64,000 nucleotides of DNA from an uncultured Methanobrevibacter sp. GTDB taxonomy: Archaea; Methanobacteriota; Methanobacteria; Methanobacteriales; Methanobacteriaceae. The notes beneath the pieces were generated by a model. That model saw only the letters and a list, made by a program, of their open reading frames with translations, did not search any database and had not been told where the DNA came from. Position numbers and translations under genes: made by a program. The stretch lies in contig OMVY01000011.1 of the NCBI GenBank assembly GCA_900314635.1, forward strand, positions 1 through 64,000. The letters are read 5' to 3'. The number at the start of each line of letters is the position of its first letter. The stretch's first letter is position 1. Shown one piece after another: positions 7,869-18,295 of the stretch.

Positions 7869-10439
7869 TTAGCATTTGTTAGGCTTTTCATGGATTCTTC
7901 CGTTTATGAAGTTTCCCTTGTTGAGACGGGTCATGGTAATGCTTTCAATCTGCTCCTTCAATATTTTCAAATCCACATTATTGTCTTTTCTCAATGCCTG
8001 GGCATAAAGGGAAATGATTTGTGTTGAATATTTATATCCTGAGAATCTGCAGTCTATAATAACAGTATTTACTCCCAGGTCCTTTATGAGTTCGATTTCA
8101 TCAATCAGACACAGGCAGTCCTTGTTGATGAAATGGCTGTGCCTGTTGTAGTCGAATACCACCTTGTATTTGAACTTCTTGCGTTTTTGATCTTCTAAAA
8201 TCGCATAATCTGAAGAATCCTTGATAATGAAGTCCCGACCTTCATTTAAATTGGAAAAATCATCCTTGCTGCTCATTACTTCAAGATTTCCTTGAATTAT
8301 GATGTTTAAATCGGTATCTTTGTCTTTTATGTATTGATATTTTGTCACGAGCTCTTTTATCTCTCCATATGAAAGTTCGGATGATAATATCAGGCTCTTG
8401 AATCCAGAATCTGATAAATTCTTCACTGAATAACTGTTCCAGACATTCAAGTTGTGGTTTCCCAGGACATCGCAGTCAAAGCTTTTTGCAATTCCAGGTG
8501 TGTCATACATTATTGAGATGAAAATACCTTCTTCTTTTAGCTCATTTACAATACTGCTTGCCTTTTCAATCTCTTCATCTGTTATGAATGAAGAGAGAAC
8601 CCAGACCAACCTATCTTCATTTTCAGCATTATTGTTTTTAGCAATGATGCCATAAGCCTCTTCCAGCAGGGTCTTGACATTGTCAAAATACTCGTTCTGG
8701 CTGTTGAATGAAAATGAAGGGTCAAATAGGAATTTATGTATCGGGAAGTTTGAAATAGCCTTTATAAGTTCGAGATTGTCAACGAAAACTGATAACTTGA
8801 GATTTTCATTTCTTATCGGAAGATCTTCATAATTTTTATATTCTTTAACAAACCTTTTCACGGTTCTATTGCTTTTTTTAATCTCTTCCTGGTCCGGTTT
8901 TTTAAAATCAAGCAGCAGTTCTGTTGCTTGGTCCAGAATATTTCGTCGAATCCTGTTGATTTTACTTATTGCCATGAAACTGTTTTGAGGAAGCTCTGGA
9001 ATATTCAATTCTTTTATGTAAAAAGGAGTGTCGCCGGTTTTAAGCATCTGCTTTTCAATATCCTCTTTTGTTATGGGTCTTTTAAGGGCCTCTTCAAACT
9101 TTGTCTGGCTATGATATGTGAAATTCAATTCATCTGATTTTTTCTCGTTGTTTATCGCTTTTTCTTCTATGGTGAACCTTACATCAACATTGATGCTTGA
9201 ATCCTTGTTCCATTTGAAGCTGAGGCTTAATGGAATGTTAGGACTTACTGATTCATCCTTGAATTGATTTAGCCTGTCATGGGTTGATTTTGAATAGCTG
9301 ATGTATACCTTGTCTCCAGGACGCACTTTCCTGGTTGTTTCGATTTTGATATAATCTTCTGTCTGCTCCTTTATATTGTCAATGTAGATTCCTTTTATCT
9401 TGTCCTTGTATTTGAATCCGATTCCATCTCCGATTTCAAGGGTTATAGGGAATTCCTTGTTGTCCTTGCTTATTGTTATGAGCTCTCCATCCTGTGCGGT
9501 TATTGTTCCGACATACACTCCTTCATGTCCTGAGCTTTTTCTTCCCAGAACCTGCCCTGGTTTTTGGTTAAGGATGTATCCATCGGTGAACTGTCTGTTG
9601 AAAACCATATGCAGGTCCCTTTCGAAATTTCCTTCATTGCCATCAATCAGATTCCTGTATGAGTTTACAATGGTTCCAACATAATCTGCAGACTTCATTC
9701 TTCCTTCAAGCTTTAGTGAGAATACTCCTGCATCCTCTATCTTATCCAATCCCTTGTAGGTTGCAAGGTCATGGGTGGATAGGAGAAATCCGTTTCCCAC
9801 ATTGTAGTTCTTGTATTTCAATTTGTACAGCTTTCGGCATGGCTGTGCGCAGGCTCCCCTGTTTCCGCTTCGGCCGCTGTTATATGAGGAGATATAGCAG
9901 TTTCCGCTGAAGCAGTAGCATAATGCTCCGTGTCCGAAGACTTCAAGCTCCATTTTCACATTGTCTTCTTTCATTTTAGCAGACATCGCGCTGATTTGAT
10001 CCACATTTCTCTCACGGGGAAGAACGATACGGGAGATCTTGTTGTCAAAGGCCCATAGGATGCAGTTGTAATCGCTTAATGTCATCTGGGTGGATGCATG
10101 GACTTCAAGGCCAGGAATAATGTTTTCAATCAATTCGATTATTCCAATGTCCTGCACGATAACTGCATCGACTCCCATTTTGTATAATTTGAACAGGTAA
10201 TTGACAACTTCTACAACTTCAAAGTTGTTGATGAGTGTGTTGACGGTTACATGAACTTTGGTGCCGTTTAGATGAGCATATTCCACAGCTTTTCCAATCT
10301 CTTCCAAGGTGAAGTTTTTTGCAAATGCTCTGGCTCCAAAGTTTTGTCCTGATATGTAAACAGCATCAGCTCCTGCATTCACTGCTACGACAAATGTTTC
10401 ATAGTCTCCAGCTGGTGCTAATAATTCTGGTAAGGTCAT
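7869..10439 (-). CDS. U32 family protein (RlhA/YegQ-like), short form
   Basis: An 856-aa paralogue of the downstream gene, alignable through most of its length (both begin LPELLAPxG and share KVxVTVNxLI, YKMGVDAV, HASTQM and the SGNRGxCAQPCR block). Its cysteines at 174, 176, 181, 197 and 201 form the same probable metal-binding set. It lacks the basic low-complexity insertions of the paralogue. The family is known for O2-independent RNA hydroxylation in bacteria (RlhA, TrhP); the substrate here is unknown. The two genes are adjacent on the same strand with a 191-bp gap, which suggests an old tandem duplication. The ATG has a GGAGATAACAAA binding site. Confidence 0.8.
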   Translation of the reverse strand: MTLPELLAPAGDYETFVVAVNAGADAVYISGQNFGARAFAKNFTLEEIGKAVEYAHLNGTKVHVTVNTLINNFEVVEVVNYLFKLYKMGVDAVIVQDIGIIELIENIIPGLEVHASTQMTLSDYNCILWAFDNKISRIVLPRERNVDQISAMSAKMKEDNVKMELEVFGHGALCYCFSGNCYISSYNSGRSGNRGACAQPCRKLYKLKYKNYNVGNGFLLSTHDLATYKGLDKIEDAGVFSLKLEGRMKSADYVGTIVNSYRNLIDGNEGNFERDLHMVFNRQFTDGYILNQKPGQVLGRKSSGHEGVYVGTITAQDGELITISKDNKEFPITLEIGDGIGFKYKDKIKGIYIDNIKEQTEDYIKIETTRKVRPGDKVYISYSKSTHDRLNQFKDESVSPNIPLSLSFKWNKDSSINVDVRFTIEEKAINNEKKSDELNFTYHSQTKFEEALKRPITKEDIEKQMLKTGDTPFYIKELNIPELPQNSFMAISKINRIRRNILDQATELLLDFKKPDQEEIKKSNRTVKRFVKEYKNYEDLPIRNENLKLSVFVDNLELIKAISNFPIHKFLFDPSFSFNSQNEYFDNVKTLLEEAYGIIAKNNNAENEDRLVWVLSSFITDEEIEKASSIVNELKEEGIFISIMYDTPGIAKSFDCDVLGNHNLNVWNSYSVKNLSDSGFKSLILSSELSYGEIKELVTKYQYIKDKDTDLNIIIQGNLEVMSSKDDFSNLNEGRDFIIKDSSDYAILEDQKRKKFKYKVVFDYNRHSHFINKDCLCLIDEIELIKDLGVNTVIIDCRFSGYKYSTQIISLYAQALRKDNNVDLKILKEQIESITMTRLNKGNFINGRIHEKPNKC

Positions 10440-10494
10440 TTTGTTATCTCCAATAAATTTTAGGAATCTTTTTTTATTTTTATTAGGTTTTAAT

Positions 10495-10556
10495 AAAAAT
10501 TTAATTCAATAATTTTTATAAAAATTTAATTCGATAGTTTTTAATAAAAATATCAT
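10495..10556. repeat. short AT-rich direct repeat of about 25 bp
   Basis: AAAAATTTAATTC recurs at 10495 and 10520, and a third, shorter AAAAAT copy starts at 10546. The array lies in the 284-bp gap between the divergent U32 and tmk genes. It is low complexity, so it may have little significance. Confidence 0.4.
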
Positions 10557-10694
10557 TTATCTATTATTAATTTTTGTTAATTTTATTATATACATATTAT
10601 TATAAAGCGAATTTTTTCAAATGCATTTCTCAAGTTTAAAAATATTTTTTTTAAAAATTATTTTTAATTCAAGATAAGGGATTTTTAAAAAACA

Positions 10695-10702
10695 TTATAT
10701 AT
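10695..10702 (+). promoter_or_regulatory. TATA box of tmk (probably leaderless)
   Basis: TTATATAT is centred about 25 bp before the tmk start codon, the distance from TATA box to transcription start in archaea. There is no Shine-Dalgarno sequence before the ATG, so a leaderless transcript is likely. Confidence 0.55.
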
Positions 10703-10723
10703 CTCAAAAATAAATTTTATTTT

Positions 10724-11314
10724 ATGTATATAGTTTTAGAAGGAATAGATGGTGCGGGAAAATCTACTCAGATAAGTCTTTTAAAAGACTTTCTGGAGCA
10801 GAACGGCTTGGAAGTGGAAACAGTTGTGGAGCCGACAGACAGTGAAGTCGGAAAGCTGATTAGAAAGCTTTTGACACGCCATGACGCTACAAGCGATGCC
10901 ATGCAAAAGACTCTGGGTCTTCTATTTGCTGCAGACCGTCTTTTAATCATGGAGAAGTTAAACAAGCTGGAAGAAGAGGGTAAAGTCATTATCAGCGACA
11001 GGTCCTTTTATTCATCCCTTGTTTATCAGGAACCTCGTGAATGGATTCAAGAACTCAATAAATATGCCAAGATACCGGATCTTGTTCTTCTTTTAGACCT
11101 TGATGTTGAAAAGTCAGTTGCAAGAACTGATGGAACCGATGAGTTTGAAAATGTTGAGTTTTTAACTGCTGTTAAAGAGAATTATCTTAAAATTGCAGAA
11201 GAAAATGGCAATTTCAAAATAATTGATGCAAATAATGGTCCGAACAAGGTCTCATCAGATATTAAAAAAGCAGTAGCGCCATTATTTGATATTTGCGCGG
11301 ATTGCATTCGCTAA
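10724..11314 (+). CDS. tmk: thymidylate kinase
   Basis: A 196-aa dTMP kinase, which phosphorylates dTMP to dTDP for DNA synthesis. The P-loop EGIDGAGKST is at residues 5-14. The DR motif of the family appears as DRSFYSSLVYQ, and the TMP-binding EPTDSEVG follows the P-loop. Length fits the family. It is the only plus-strand gene in a block of minus-strand genes and probably forms its own transcription unit from the TATA box 25 bp upstream. Confidence 0.93.
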   Translation: MYIVLEGIDGAGKSTQISLLKDFLEQNGLEVETVVEPTDSEVGKLIRKLLTRHDATSDAMQKTLGLLFAADRLLIMEKLNKLEEEGKVIISDRSFYSSLVYQEPREWIQELNKYAKIPDLVLLLDLDVEKSVARTDGTDEFENVEFLTAVKENYLKIAEENGNFKIIDANNGPNKVSSDIKKAVAPLFDICADCIR

Positions 11315-11368
11315 TTTTGAATAAGTAATATAAATAAAAAAAGTAAGATAAAGATTAATTTTCTTTAT

Positions 11369-11569
11369 CTATTTTTCAAGTTCTTCAAGTCTTTTTTTCA
11401 TTTCGCCTACAATATAATCTTGAACTTTTTCTAATTCTTCCTTGGTTCCGAGCAATTTAGGGCCGTACTCAGTTTGCTTCAGTTCAACATTGAAATCTTC
11501 ATAAACATGAGCAAGCATTTGCTCTCCAACGCCATTGGGAAGCTTCATTTCATATAAGTCATCTTCCAT
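11369..11569 (-). CDS. 66-aa conserved-looking protein of unknown function
   Basis: A small acidic protein whose C-terminal half (KEELEKVQDYIVGEMKKRLEEL) is a predicted amphipathic helix. I do not recognise the family. It is likely real because it has a good ribosome binding site (AGAGGGATAAA before the ATG) and follows tyrS on the same strand after only 38 bp, so it is probably co-transcribed with tyrS. No cysteines, membrane segments or catalytic motifs are visible. Confidence 0.7.
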   Translation of the reverse strand: MEDDLYEMKLPNGVGEQMLAHVYEDFNVELKQTEYGPKLLGTKEELEKVQDYIVGEMKKRLEELEK

Positions 11570-11607
11570 TTTATCCCTCTGTTTTTTTGTTAATAAATGA
11601 TTTTAAA

Positions 11608-12594
11608 TTATTCGTCTTTGTAATTTTCAGCCATGAACTCTCTTGCAGGTCTGAAGAACTCAATCAGGTATTTTGCAATTGCATTTTTCAAATCCATAGG
11701 GTGCAGTTCCTCGTTATCAAACATTGTGCATAACTCGTCCTTGCTTAATTCAAGGTTTCCTCCGAATTTTTCAGGTCTTTCGATAAGCAATGTTTCATGA
11801 TATGGGTAAACGAAGTGTTCTGCGATTTCTATGATTGGGTTTCCTTCGACTTCTCCCTTAGGACAGTAGCTTTTCTTGATTTTGTCCTTGATGACATCCT
11901 CTTCATCATCGATGGCTATGAAGTTGCCTTTGCTTGATGACATTTTATCATCACCGTCAAGGCCATGCAGCAATGGAGTGTGGATGCATACAGGCACTTC
12001 CTCTCCGATTTTTTCCAGGGATTCCCTTGCAAGCATGTGGATTTTTCTCTGTTCCATTCCTCCTAATGCAACATCCACTCCTAATGCAGGCATGTCCGCT
12101 GTTTGCATGAGCGGATAGATTACGCTTGCTACTTTTGGATTGTCATCGTGTCTGCTTACCTGGTCCATACTTCTCCTAGCTCTTTTCAAAGTGGTTAAAG
12201 TAGCCAGCTTGTAAACATTGTTGGTGTATTCGAGAGAGTATCTTCCTTTAATCTGGAATTCAGAACCGAGTATGTATTCGGTATCTTCAGAGAGCCCCAG
12301 AGCCTGGAAGCATTTTTTATTGTATTCTGCGGTTTTTTCAATCTCGTCAAGCTGTCCTTTTCCATTGAGAAAAGCATGGTAATCTGCAAGAAGTATTTTG
12401 ATTTTAAATCCCAGGGATTGTAATTGCTTGAGTTTCATTATGGTGATTGCATGTCCTAAATGGACTTTTCCAGAAGGTTCATAACCAGTATATGCAACTG
12501 GGTGTTCTTTTTCTAATTTTGCTTTCAACTCTTCGATATCAACTATCTCAAGAGTGCCTTCTTGGATTTTTTCTAATTTCTCATCAATGTTCAT
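11608..12594 (-). CDS. tyrS: tyrosyl-tRNA synthetase (archaeal type)
   Basis: A 328-aa class I synthetase that charges tRNA-Tyr. The HIGH-type motif is [11 protein letters not shown] and the KMSKS-type motif is DKMSSSKGN. The compact length without a C-terminal S4 domain is the archaeal/eukaryal form. The start has AAGTGATCAT upstream. It lies downstream of nmd3 on the same strand (120-bp gap) and upstream of the 66-aa gene, within a translation-related cluster. Confidence 0.93.
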   Translation of the reverse strand: MNIDEKLEKIQEGTLEIVDIEELKAKLEKEHPVAYTGYEPSGKVHLGHAITIMKLKQLQSLGFKIKILLADYHAFLNGKGQLDEIEKTAEYNKKCFQALGLSEDTEYILGSEFQIKGRYSLEYTNNVYKLATLTTLKRARRSMDQVSRHDDNPKVASVIYPLMQTADMPALGVDVALGGMEQRKIHMLARESLEKIGEEVPVCIHTPLLHGLDGDDKMSSSKGNFIAIDDEEDVIKDKIKKSYCPKGEVEGNPIIEIAEHFVYPYHETLLIERPEKFGGNLELSKDELCTMFDNEELHPMDLKNAIAKYLIEFFRPAREFMAENYKDE

Positions 12595-12681
12595 ATGATC
12601 ACTTTATTGCTTTTATGATTAAATAAGTATGATTTTTGCGGATTTTCTATTCAAGAATTTTGTTTAGTTTCTTTTTCAATC

Positions 12682-12733
12682 AGATTATGAATATTTTAAA
12701 CTTTTATCTTCTAATTAGATTATGAATATTTTA
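12682..12733. repeat. 35-bp direct duplication over the 3' end of nmd3
   Basis: A 17-bp string beginning AGATTATGAATATTTTA occurs at 12682 and again at 12717, the latter inside the last codons of nmd3. The outer copy is therefore a duplicate of the gene's end, including the stop context. Confidence 0.6.
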
Positions 12734-13755
12734 TTTTCATATTTTAAAACTTCTATCTCGTCACCGATATTCAAATCTTTGAATTTATCATTCATTTCAA
12801 AATCAATCGGACTGTAATCCTCAGGGTCCAGGATTTGAATCCATGAAGGTGAAATTGAGCTTATCATGGCTTTTTCAACATCCTTTTCACTTGCAATCAT
12901 TTCCATGGAATCATAGTCTCTCCATTTGAGGGAGATGTCCTCATGACTTTCCAAATCTTCAACTTGGATTCTGCTTCCAGTGATTGCGGTGATTCTAGCT
13001 ATTTTGCTATTGAACCTAATAAAATCGCCGACGTGTATTTTTGGAAGCCTGAATGAAATCCATGTTCTGTATAATCCTTTTCCCGTGTTCTTGTCTTCGG
13101 TAATAAGTCTTGGAGATTCCTTGGTTGTTCCTCCAAGCTCTTCTTTAAGCTGGCCTGCAACCTTGCGGGCTGTTTTCAAGGATCCGATATAGTAATCCTT
13201 GCCTTCTTTTGGAGTGGCTATTTGTGGAATATACGCCAGCTTGTCCTTTCTCGCCTGCTTTTCAATGACTCTTCTAATAATCTCTTCGGCATTAGCTATT
13301 TCCTCTGAATCGAGTTCCCTTTCATCAGCACGCAATTGGATTACCGCTTCATAATAACCTGAACTTTTTTTACTGCAATCAGGACATACTGTGTGGTTTA
13401 TCCTAACATTCGGGGTGTGGGCTTCACTCATCAGTTCTCCAAGCACGGTAGCTGTGGCTTCAACATAACATTCAGCTATTGTTCCCCTCATCTGGTCGAT
13501 TTCCAGCTCGATTTCCTCATCTTGTGCCAGTTCATCCACTTCGATGTTGTTCTCCAAGGCCCTGTATATGATTTCTTCTTCAGGGATTTCTTCTTCCTGC
13601 CATTTTCCGCCTTCTAATTTGGCATTGCAATGCTTGCAGACAGTTACAGTAATATTTTCAGGAATCTTGAGAAACTGGTAGCCCTTCAAATAGCAATCCT
13701 TGCATACTCCTTCAAATAATTCAACATCTGTTCTTCCGCACTCTGGACAAAACAT
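12715..13755 (-). CDS. archaeal NMD3-like ribosome assembly protein
   Basis: A 346-aa homologue of the eukaryotic 60S export adaptor NMD3. The N-terminus has paired zinc-binding knuckles (CPECG, CKDC, CKHC, then CPDC), followed by a mixed alpha/beta region and a C-terminal barrel-like domain (HVGDFIRFNSKIARITAITG). In eukaryotes NMD3 binds the large ribosomal subunit. The archaeal protein presumably acts in subunit maturation, since archaea have no nuclear export. It sits between aIF2-beta and tyrS, a sensible translation neighbourhood. The ATG has a GAGTG upstream. Confidence 0.88.
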   Translation of the reverse strand: MFCPECGRTDVELFEGVCKDCYLKGYQFLKIPENITVTVCKHCNAKLEGGKWQEEEIPEEEIIYRALENNIEVDELAQDEEIELEIDQMRGTIAECYVEATATVLGELMSEAHTPNVRINHTVCPDCSKKSSGYYEAVIQLRADERELDSEEIANAEEIIRRVIEKQARKDKLAYIPQIATPKEGKDYYIGSLKTARKVAGQLKEELGGTTKESPRLITEDKNTGKGLYRTWISFRLPKIHVGDFIRFNSKIARITAITGSRIQVEDLESHEDISLKWRDYDSMEMIASEKDVEKAMISSISPSWIQILDPEDYSPIDFEMNDKFKDLNIGDEIEVLKYENKIFII

Positions 13756-13879
13756 AAAAACACTCTTTAAAAATAATGGTTAAAAATCAAAATCTGGTTT
13801 AATTTAAGAATTTATAAGTAAAGGCTATGCTTAGCCTTTGTTTTTAGAAAATTTAAAATAAAAATAAAATAAAAGAAGA

Positions 13880-14287
13880 TTATAAGGATTTAAGTGGAGC
13901 TCTTGCACCACATGCTGCGCATTTCAATATGAATATCCTGTCTTCTCTTACGATTTTTGTATCCGGCCTGTTGCATTCGTGGCAGATAACGAATTTTTCA
14001 ATGTACTCGTCAATTCTCTCATTTATGAGGAAGTGATTGAATTTACCTTGCAGGATTGCTCTTACTCCCTCAAGGTTTCCAGCAGTACCTAATTCCCTGA
14101 GCAGGAATTTGAGTATGTGCTGAGGGTCTCTGTTTAAAGAGTCTGCAACATCCTTGAAGTTTTGAATAAATGTTCTGTTACCTTGAATTACTGAATATGC
14201 CTTTACCGGTTCGAATCTTTTGCTTTCAAAAACTTCCGGAGGCAATTGGTCAATAGCTCTGTTTAATAAGTTTTCATAATCATCCAT
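13880..14287 (-). CDS. translation initiation factor aIF2, beta subunit
   Basis: A 135-aa protein, the beta subunit of the heterotrimeric factor that delivers initiator tRNA to the small subunit. The core contains [20 protein letters not shown], and the C-terminal zinc ribbon is CHEC with CAACGA. A longer reading frame reaches 14308, but the second ATG is preceded by AAAGGTGAAATC, a proper binding site, and gives the usual family length, so 14287 was chosen. It is followed by nmd3 and tyrS on the same strand. Confidence 0.93.
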   Translation of the reverse strand: MDDYENLLNRAIDQLPPEVFESKRFEPVKAYSVIQGNRTFIQNFKDVADSLNRDPQHILKFLLRELGTAGNLEGVRAILQGKFNHFLINERIDEYIEKFVICHECNRPDTKIVREDRIFILKCAACGARAPLKSL

Positions 14288-14308
14288 GATTTCACCTTTG
14301 TGATTCAT

Positions 14309-14600
14309 ATTTTTTAAAATATCTATTAGTAAAAATCTAAGTTTTCTATTAGTAAAATTAAGTGTGAATTTTTCATATTCAACTTTTCATCATTATATAA
14401 TTTACATTAATATAAGTTATGTATTTTATTACTTATTAATCTAATGTATACATCAATTCATATTAAATAAACTTTTTTGAGATAATTTCAAAATAATTGA
14501 AAAATTTCAAAATTTTTTAAAAAAATAAAAAAAGAAATTTAAATCAATCAATGAATGATTTAAATTTGAAAAAATAATCTGATTAGAAAAGAAAGAAATA
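14309..14600. other. AT-rich gap between aIF2-beta and mcm
   Basis: No gene is seen here. A minus-strand TTATATAAT-like stretch near 14395 could be the TATA element for the aIF2-beta gene, about 110 bp before its start. Oligo-A/T runs near 14517-14540 may terminate the mcm transcript. Confidence 0.4.
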
Positions 14601-16604
14601 TCAGTCAACTCTTCTAAGGTAGCCATTGGTTGGCTCATAAATGATTCCCTTGCTTTTGAGTTGTCTAACGCTGCTTTCGACTTTTTCTTCACTCATATCA
14701 TATTCATCAACCATGATGTTCTTGAGGGTTTCCATAGGAGCATTTCCATTATACTCCTCCTGAAGATTGACAATCACTTCAACAATCTTGTTGATCTTGT
14801 CCCTGTCGGATTTAGGAGTTCTTCCTTCCACTCTGTCAATATCGATTGTGTCTGTGTCAGGGTCGTAACCAACTTGTCTGAGACATGTCTGCTGTAATCT
14901 GATGGCTCTATGAGCATCTTCAGCTTCCACCTTGTCCTTCAGCTGGAGCTTTGCGCTGGCTTCAGCCAGACGGATAATAGCCTCCAATTGCCTTGCAGTA
15001 ATTGGAACAGGAGCTTCATCCTCGATTCCTCCGCTTCTAACAGATACATAAAATTCTTCAAGAACCTTGTTGGCCTCGTCAGTTAGAACAGGCTGTACGT
15101 TACGTCTTGCATAAGCAATGTATTTTCTTAAAAGTTCCGGTTCGATTTCATAGTTTACAGTATTGTTCTGGTGTATTTTCAGAATGTGCTGGGCCAGTTT
15201 TCTATCGTTTTCAACATTTGGCTTGTCCTCAATGACGAATGTCAGGTCGAAACGGGACAGAATAGGTGCAGGCAGGTCGATCTGTTCGGCTATGGCCTTG
15301 TATCTGTCAAACCTTCCGAATTTAGGGTTTGCCGCTGCAAGCACTGCACAACGGGTATTCAATGTCGCCATGATTCCTGCCTTGGCTATGCTGACTGTCT
15401 GTTGTTCCAAAGCCTCGTGCAAAGCGGAACGATCTTCTGAACGCATTTTGTCCAATTCGTCGACACATACGTTTCCCTGGTCACCAAGTACCAGAGCACC
15501 TGCTTCAAGGGACCAGCCACCAAGCTCGTCTCTTACGGCAGCAGCTGTCAATCCCGCTCCTGAAGTACCTTTACCACTGGTATAAACACTTCTTGGAGCA
15601 AGTTTTGATACATATTTAAGAATCTGGGACTTACCGATACCAGGGTCTCCGACAATCAGAATGTGGATATCTCCTCTTAAACGTGTTCCGTCTTCCAATT
15701 CCTTTACAGCTCCTCCAAAGAGCTGCAATGCAATAGCTTCCTTGACTTCACGGTATCCTCTGATTGAAGGCGCGGTTGAATTGATGATCTTGTCATGGAT
15801 GTGAGGGTCTTTGGAGAGTTCTATGATTTTCTCCTCATCCTCTTCAGAGAGCTTAAGCTCTTCGAATTCCTGTACAAGATGTTCTATGTGATTTACGTAA
15901 AGATAATTCTTGAACCTTCCAGTTCTTTCTTCCCTAAAGGTTTTAAGTGTTCCGGTTATCCTGACCTTGTCTCCAGGATTGAGGCAGTCCACAAGGTCGT
16001 CTTCTAAAACTAGCAGCATCTGTTTTGGCTCTGTACCCCCAGAGAGGTTTTCCAATGGCTCCTGCATTCTAGCGCTTTGGGTGTCAATGTATTTGGAATC
16101 ATCAAGCAATGGCTTGAATGATCTTCCTCCGCATTCCGGACATAGAGATGGAGATACAATATTGCCTGTAGCAGGCTGTTCCTGTTCCCATTGTCTAGCA
16201 CATCCTCTGCATTCGAACATTCCTACTTCAATGCGGGGGCGGATCTCATCGGTTTTACGCACGATTCCATCGGCTGCTACAAATTTGCCAATGTATTTGC
16301 TTAGCAAGTCGCTTAAGGGAATCACATTGGTGAGATTTTTGAACCTGATGTTTAATACAGCATCTTTCATAAGCGGGTCAATGTTTTTAACAGCTTTTTG
16401 TGATGCGGTTATTACTTCCTCAGGCTTGTCGATTAATAAATCCGCCAAATCAGGATCGAACATCTCCAGATTATTGTAATCGATGACGAGTGACTTTTCA
16501 TCAGGATATTTTTCCAGAACTTCAAATACATCGTCCTTGTAAGTTGTTGAGAAGAATTCTTCAAACTTATCAAGTGATGTTTTTGGTTTATCATTAGAAC
16601 TCAT
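14601..16604 (-). CDS. mcm: replicative DNA helicase MCM
   Basis: A 667-aa minichromosome maintenance protein, the hexameric helicase of the archaeal replication fork. The N-terminal domain has a zinc knuckle (CRGC and CPECGG) and an OB fold. The AAA+ core has Walker [10 protein letters not shown], Walker [10 protein letters not shown], sensor region LAAANPKFG and the arginine finger SRFDL. The C-terminus ends in a winged helix. There is no Shine-Dalgarno sequence before the ATG. A TATA-like TATAAAAA lies about 30 bp upstream on the minus strand (16631-16638), so the mRNA is probably leaderless. Confidence 0.95.
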   Translation of the reverse strand: MSSNDKPKTSLDKFEEFFSTTYKDDVFEVLEKYPDEKSLVIDYNNLEMFDPDLADLLIDKPEEVITASQKAVKNIDPLMKDAVLNIRFKNLTNVIPLSDLLSKYIGKFVAADGIVRKTDEIRPRIEVGMFECRGCARQWEQEQPATGNIVSPSLCPECGGRSFKPLLDDSKYIDTQSARMQEPLENLSGGTEPKQMLLVLEDDLVDCLNPGDKVRITGTLKTFREERTGRFKNYLYVNHIEHLVQEFEELKLSEEDEEKIIELSKDPHIHDKIINSTAPSIRGYREVKEAIALQLFGGAVKELEDGTRLRGDIHILIVGDPGIGKSQILKYVSKLAPRSVYTSGKGTSGAGLTAAAVRDELGGWSLEAGALVLGDQGNVCVDELDKMRSEDRSALHEALEQQTVSIAKAGIMATLNTRCAVLAAANPKFGRFDRYKAIAEQIDLPAPILSRFDLTFVIEDKPNVENDRKLAQHILKIHQNNTVNYEIEPELLRKYIAYARRNVQPVLTDEANKVLEEFYVSVRSGGIEDEAPVPITARQLEAIIRLAEASAKLQLKDKVEAEDAHRAIRLQQTCLRQVGYDPDTDTIDIDRVEGRTPKSDRDKINKIVEVIVNLQEEYNGNAPMETLKNIMVDEYDMSEEKVESSVRQLKSKGIIYEPTNGYLRRVD

Positions 16605-16957
16605 AGTATACTATTTTATAGTTTTACTCTTATAAAAACTTAATTAATTTGGCATGTTAAATGTTTATCAAGCCATATTTTTGTTAATTAATAACTATTT
16701 TCTGTCTTTTTAACTTTTTATTTAATATTTTGCTTTTATTTTGTATTTGCTTCATTCATATTAGACAGTTATTGAAAATTTTATGAAATTTAAAACCATA
16801 TTGATTTTTAGGAATTTTTAATTTTCATTGGATAATTATTTTTTATAATTTAAAGCGGTTAACTTGCTTATGAAAATTTTTAAATAGATAAAACAACAAA
16901 ATTTATTTAATAATCCTATTTGAGGGGTTTAGTTAATTTTTTATTTTTGGTGAATGT
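16605..16957. other. divergent promoter region, mcm / 143-aa gene
   Basis: This 353-bp AT-rich gap between divergent genes contains the likely TATA element of mcm (minus strand, 16631-16638). TATA-like AT-rich sequence also lies near 16880-16905 ahead of the plus-strand gene. No ORF or RNA is seen. Confidence 0.45.
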
Positions 16958-17389
16958 ATGAAGAAATCAAGATTGAATTTATTTAAATCAACTTCCATGC
17001 TGATTTCAGTTCTAGGGGTTATAATGATTATCTTAATGATTGTTCTTGTAGCTTATGTGGGCTTCAATGTAGTTTCATCCAGTTTGACTGGAGGTATTTC
17101 ATCCGGAACCCAGTATGACCAGCTAGCTGATTTGAATGCGAATTACACCCAGCTGGAATCTCAGTTCAATGCTACTGCTTCGAAGATTTATGCCATGGAT
17201 GACATTGCCAAGGAACAGGAACTGGTTAATGCCCAAGTGGAATTGGTCCGTGCGCAAAATGACTTGGAAAGTGTTCAAAGCGCATTGGATGCGCATCAGT
17301 CATCTTCCGAAGTTGATTCACGTTTAGAAATAGCTAAGAATGACTTGAAAGTTGCATGGGATGCGTATAACAGTCTTTCAGTTAAATAA
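16958..17389 (+). CDS. 143-aa membrane-anchored coiled-coil protein, unknown
   Basis: The N-terminus is basic (KKSRLNLFK) and is followed by one long hydrophobic segment at residues about 14-38. A polar linker and a heptad-like helical region (residues about 50-135, rich in Ala, Gln, Leu and Glu) come next. The likely topology is a short cytoplasmic tail with an extracellular coiled coil, but orientation is inferred only. I do not recognise a family. The preceding TTTTTGGTGAATGT provides GGTGA close to the start codon. Confidence 0.75.
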   Translation: MKKSRLNLFKSTSMLISVLGVIMIILMIVLVAYVGFNVVSSSLTGGISSGTQYDQLADLNANYTQLESQFNATASKIYAMDDIAKEQELVNAQVELVRAQNDLESVQSALDAHQSSSEVDSRLEIAKNDLKVAWDAYNSLSVK

Positions 17390-17498
17390 TCAGGATAATT
17401 TTATCCTTTTCTTTTTTTATTTTTCTTTTTTCAAATCATCTTTTTTTCAATTTAAATAATCTATTTTCAGTTCAATGGTGATGTACATTCTAACTAAT

Positions 17499-18146
17499 TT
17501 ATTCTAAATCTTTATTTTCTCTTTTTGCCTGATTTTTAGGCCTTTTAAAACCTAATGCGACAATATACATTTCAGAACTTCTATTTCTGGAGGAAGGTGG
17601 TTTTGTTGATTTGACTTTTCTAAATCTCTTTTTAATATCATCTAAAACAGTTTTATACTCAGGGCCCTGGAATGCTTTGATGACAAGGTTTCCATCATTC
17701 TTTAAGATATTATCCGCTATGTCCAATACAGCATTGATCAAATCGATTGATCTAAGATGGTCTATTGATTTGACACCGCTTAATGAAGGTGAGGCGTCAG
17801 ACATTAAGACATCCACTTTTCCATTTGTAAGCTCCATTACCTTCTCTTGAACGATATCCTTTGTAAAGTCTCCTCTAATTCCGTAGAAGTTTCCTTCAGG
17901 GAATGGCTTGATTCTGTTCAAGTCAACTCCAACGACGACTCCTTCTTCGCCTATTTTTTCCAGAGCCACTTGAGACCAGCCTCCAGGAGCAGCACCCAAG
18001 TCAACTACAGTGTTTCCTTCTTTTATTATTTTAAACCTTTTATTTAACTGTTTAAGTTTATATGATGCTCTTGAACGGTAATCTTCACTTTTTGCTCTTC
18101 TATAATAGGGATCTTTCTTTCTCTCCATTTCCCATCTGCTTCCCAT
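17499..18146 (-). CDS. rlmE: RlmE/FtsJ-type rRNA 2'-O-methyltransferase
   Basis: A 215-aa SAM-dependent RNA methyltransferase. The SAM motif is VVDLGAAPGGWSQ, and the K-D-K-E catalytic set of the FtsJ fold is visible (SYKLKQL, MSDASPS, VIKAFQG, SSEMYIVA). RlmE methylates the 2'-OH of a uridine in the A loop of 23S rRNA, and the archaeal orthologue probably does the same. The basic N-terminus (RKKDPYYRRAKSEDYRSRA) is typical. The start follows AAGGAGCTATACT. Confidence 0.92.
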   Translation of the reverse strand: MGSRWEMERKKDPYYRRAKSEDYRSRASYKLKQLNKRFKIIKEGNTVVDLGAAPGGWSQVALEKIGEEGVVVGVDLNRIKPFPEGNFYGIRGDFTKDIVQEKVMELTNGKVDVLMSDASPSLSGVKSIDHLRSIDLINAVLDIADNILKNDGNLVIKAFQGPEYKTVLDDIKKRFRKVKSTKPPSSRNRSSEMYIVALGFKRPKNQAKRENKDLE

Positions 18147-18295
18147 AGTATAGCTCCTTATTTAAATGATTTTTAATTGATAAGTTTATTTGGTTTTTAT
18201 ATTTTTTTAAGACTTAATTTTATTAAATTTTTTTAATATGCTTTTATTCGCTTTTTTTAAATATGCTTGTTTTAATTGTTTTTTTAAAACTATTT

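Noticed and set aside
15163-15585. 140-aa plus-strand ORF opposite mcm
   Set aside because: It is a shadow of the conserved mcm frame, with Ser/Arg-rich composition and no binding site. Other ORFs opposite mutS, the U32 genes, glyS and tfrB were rejected for the same reason.
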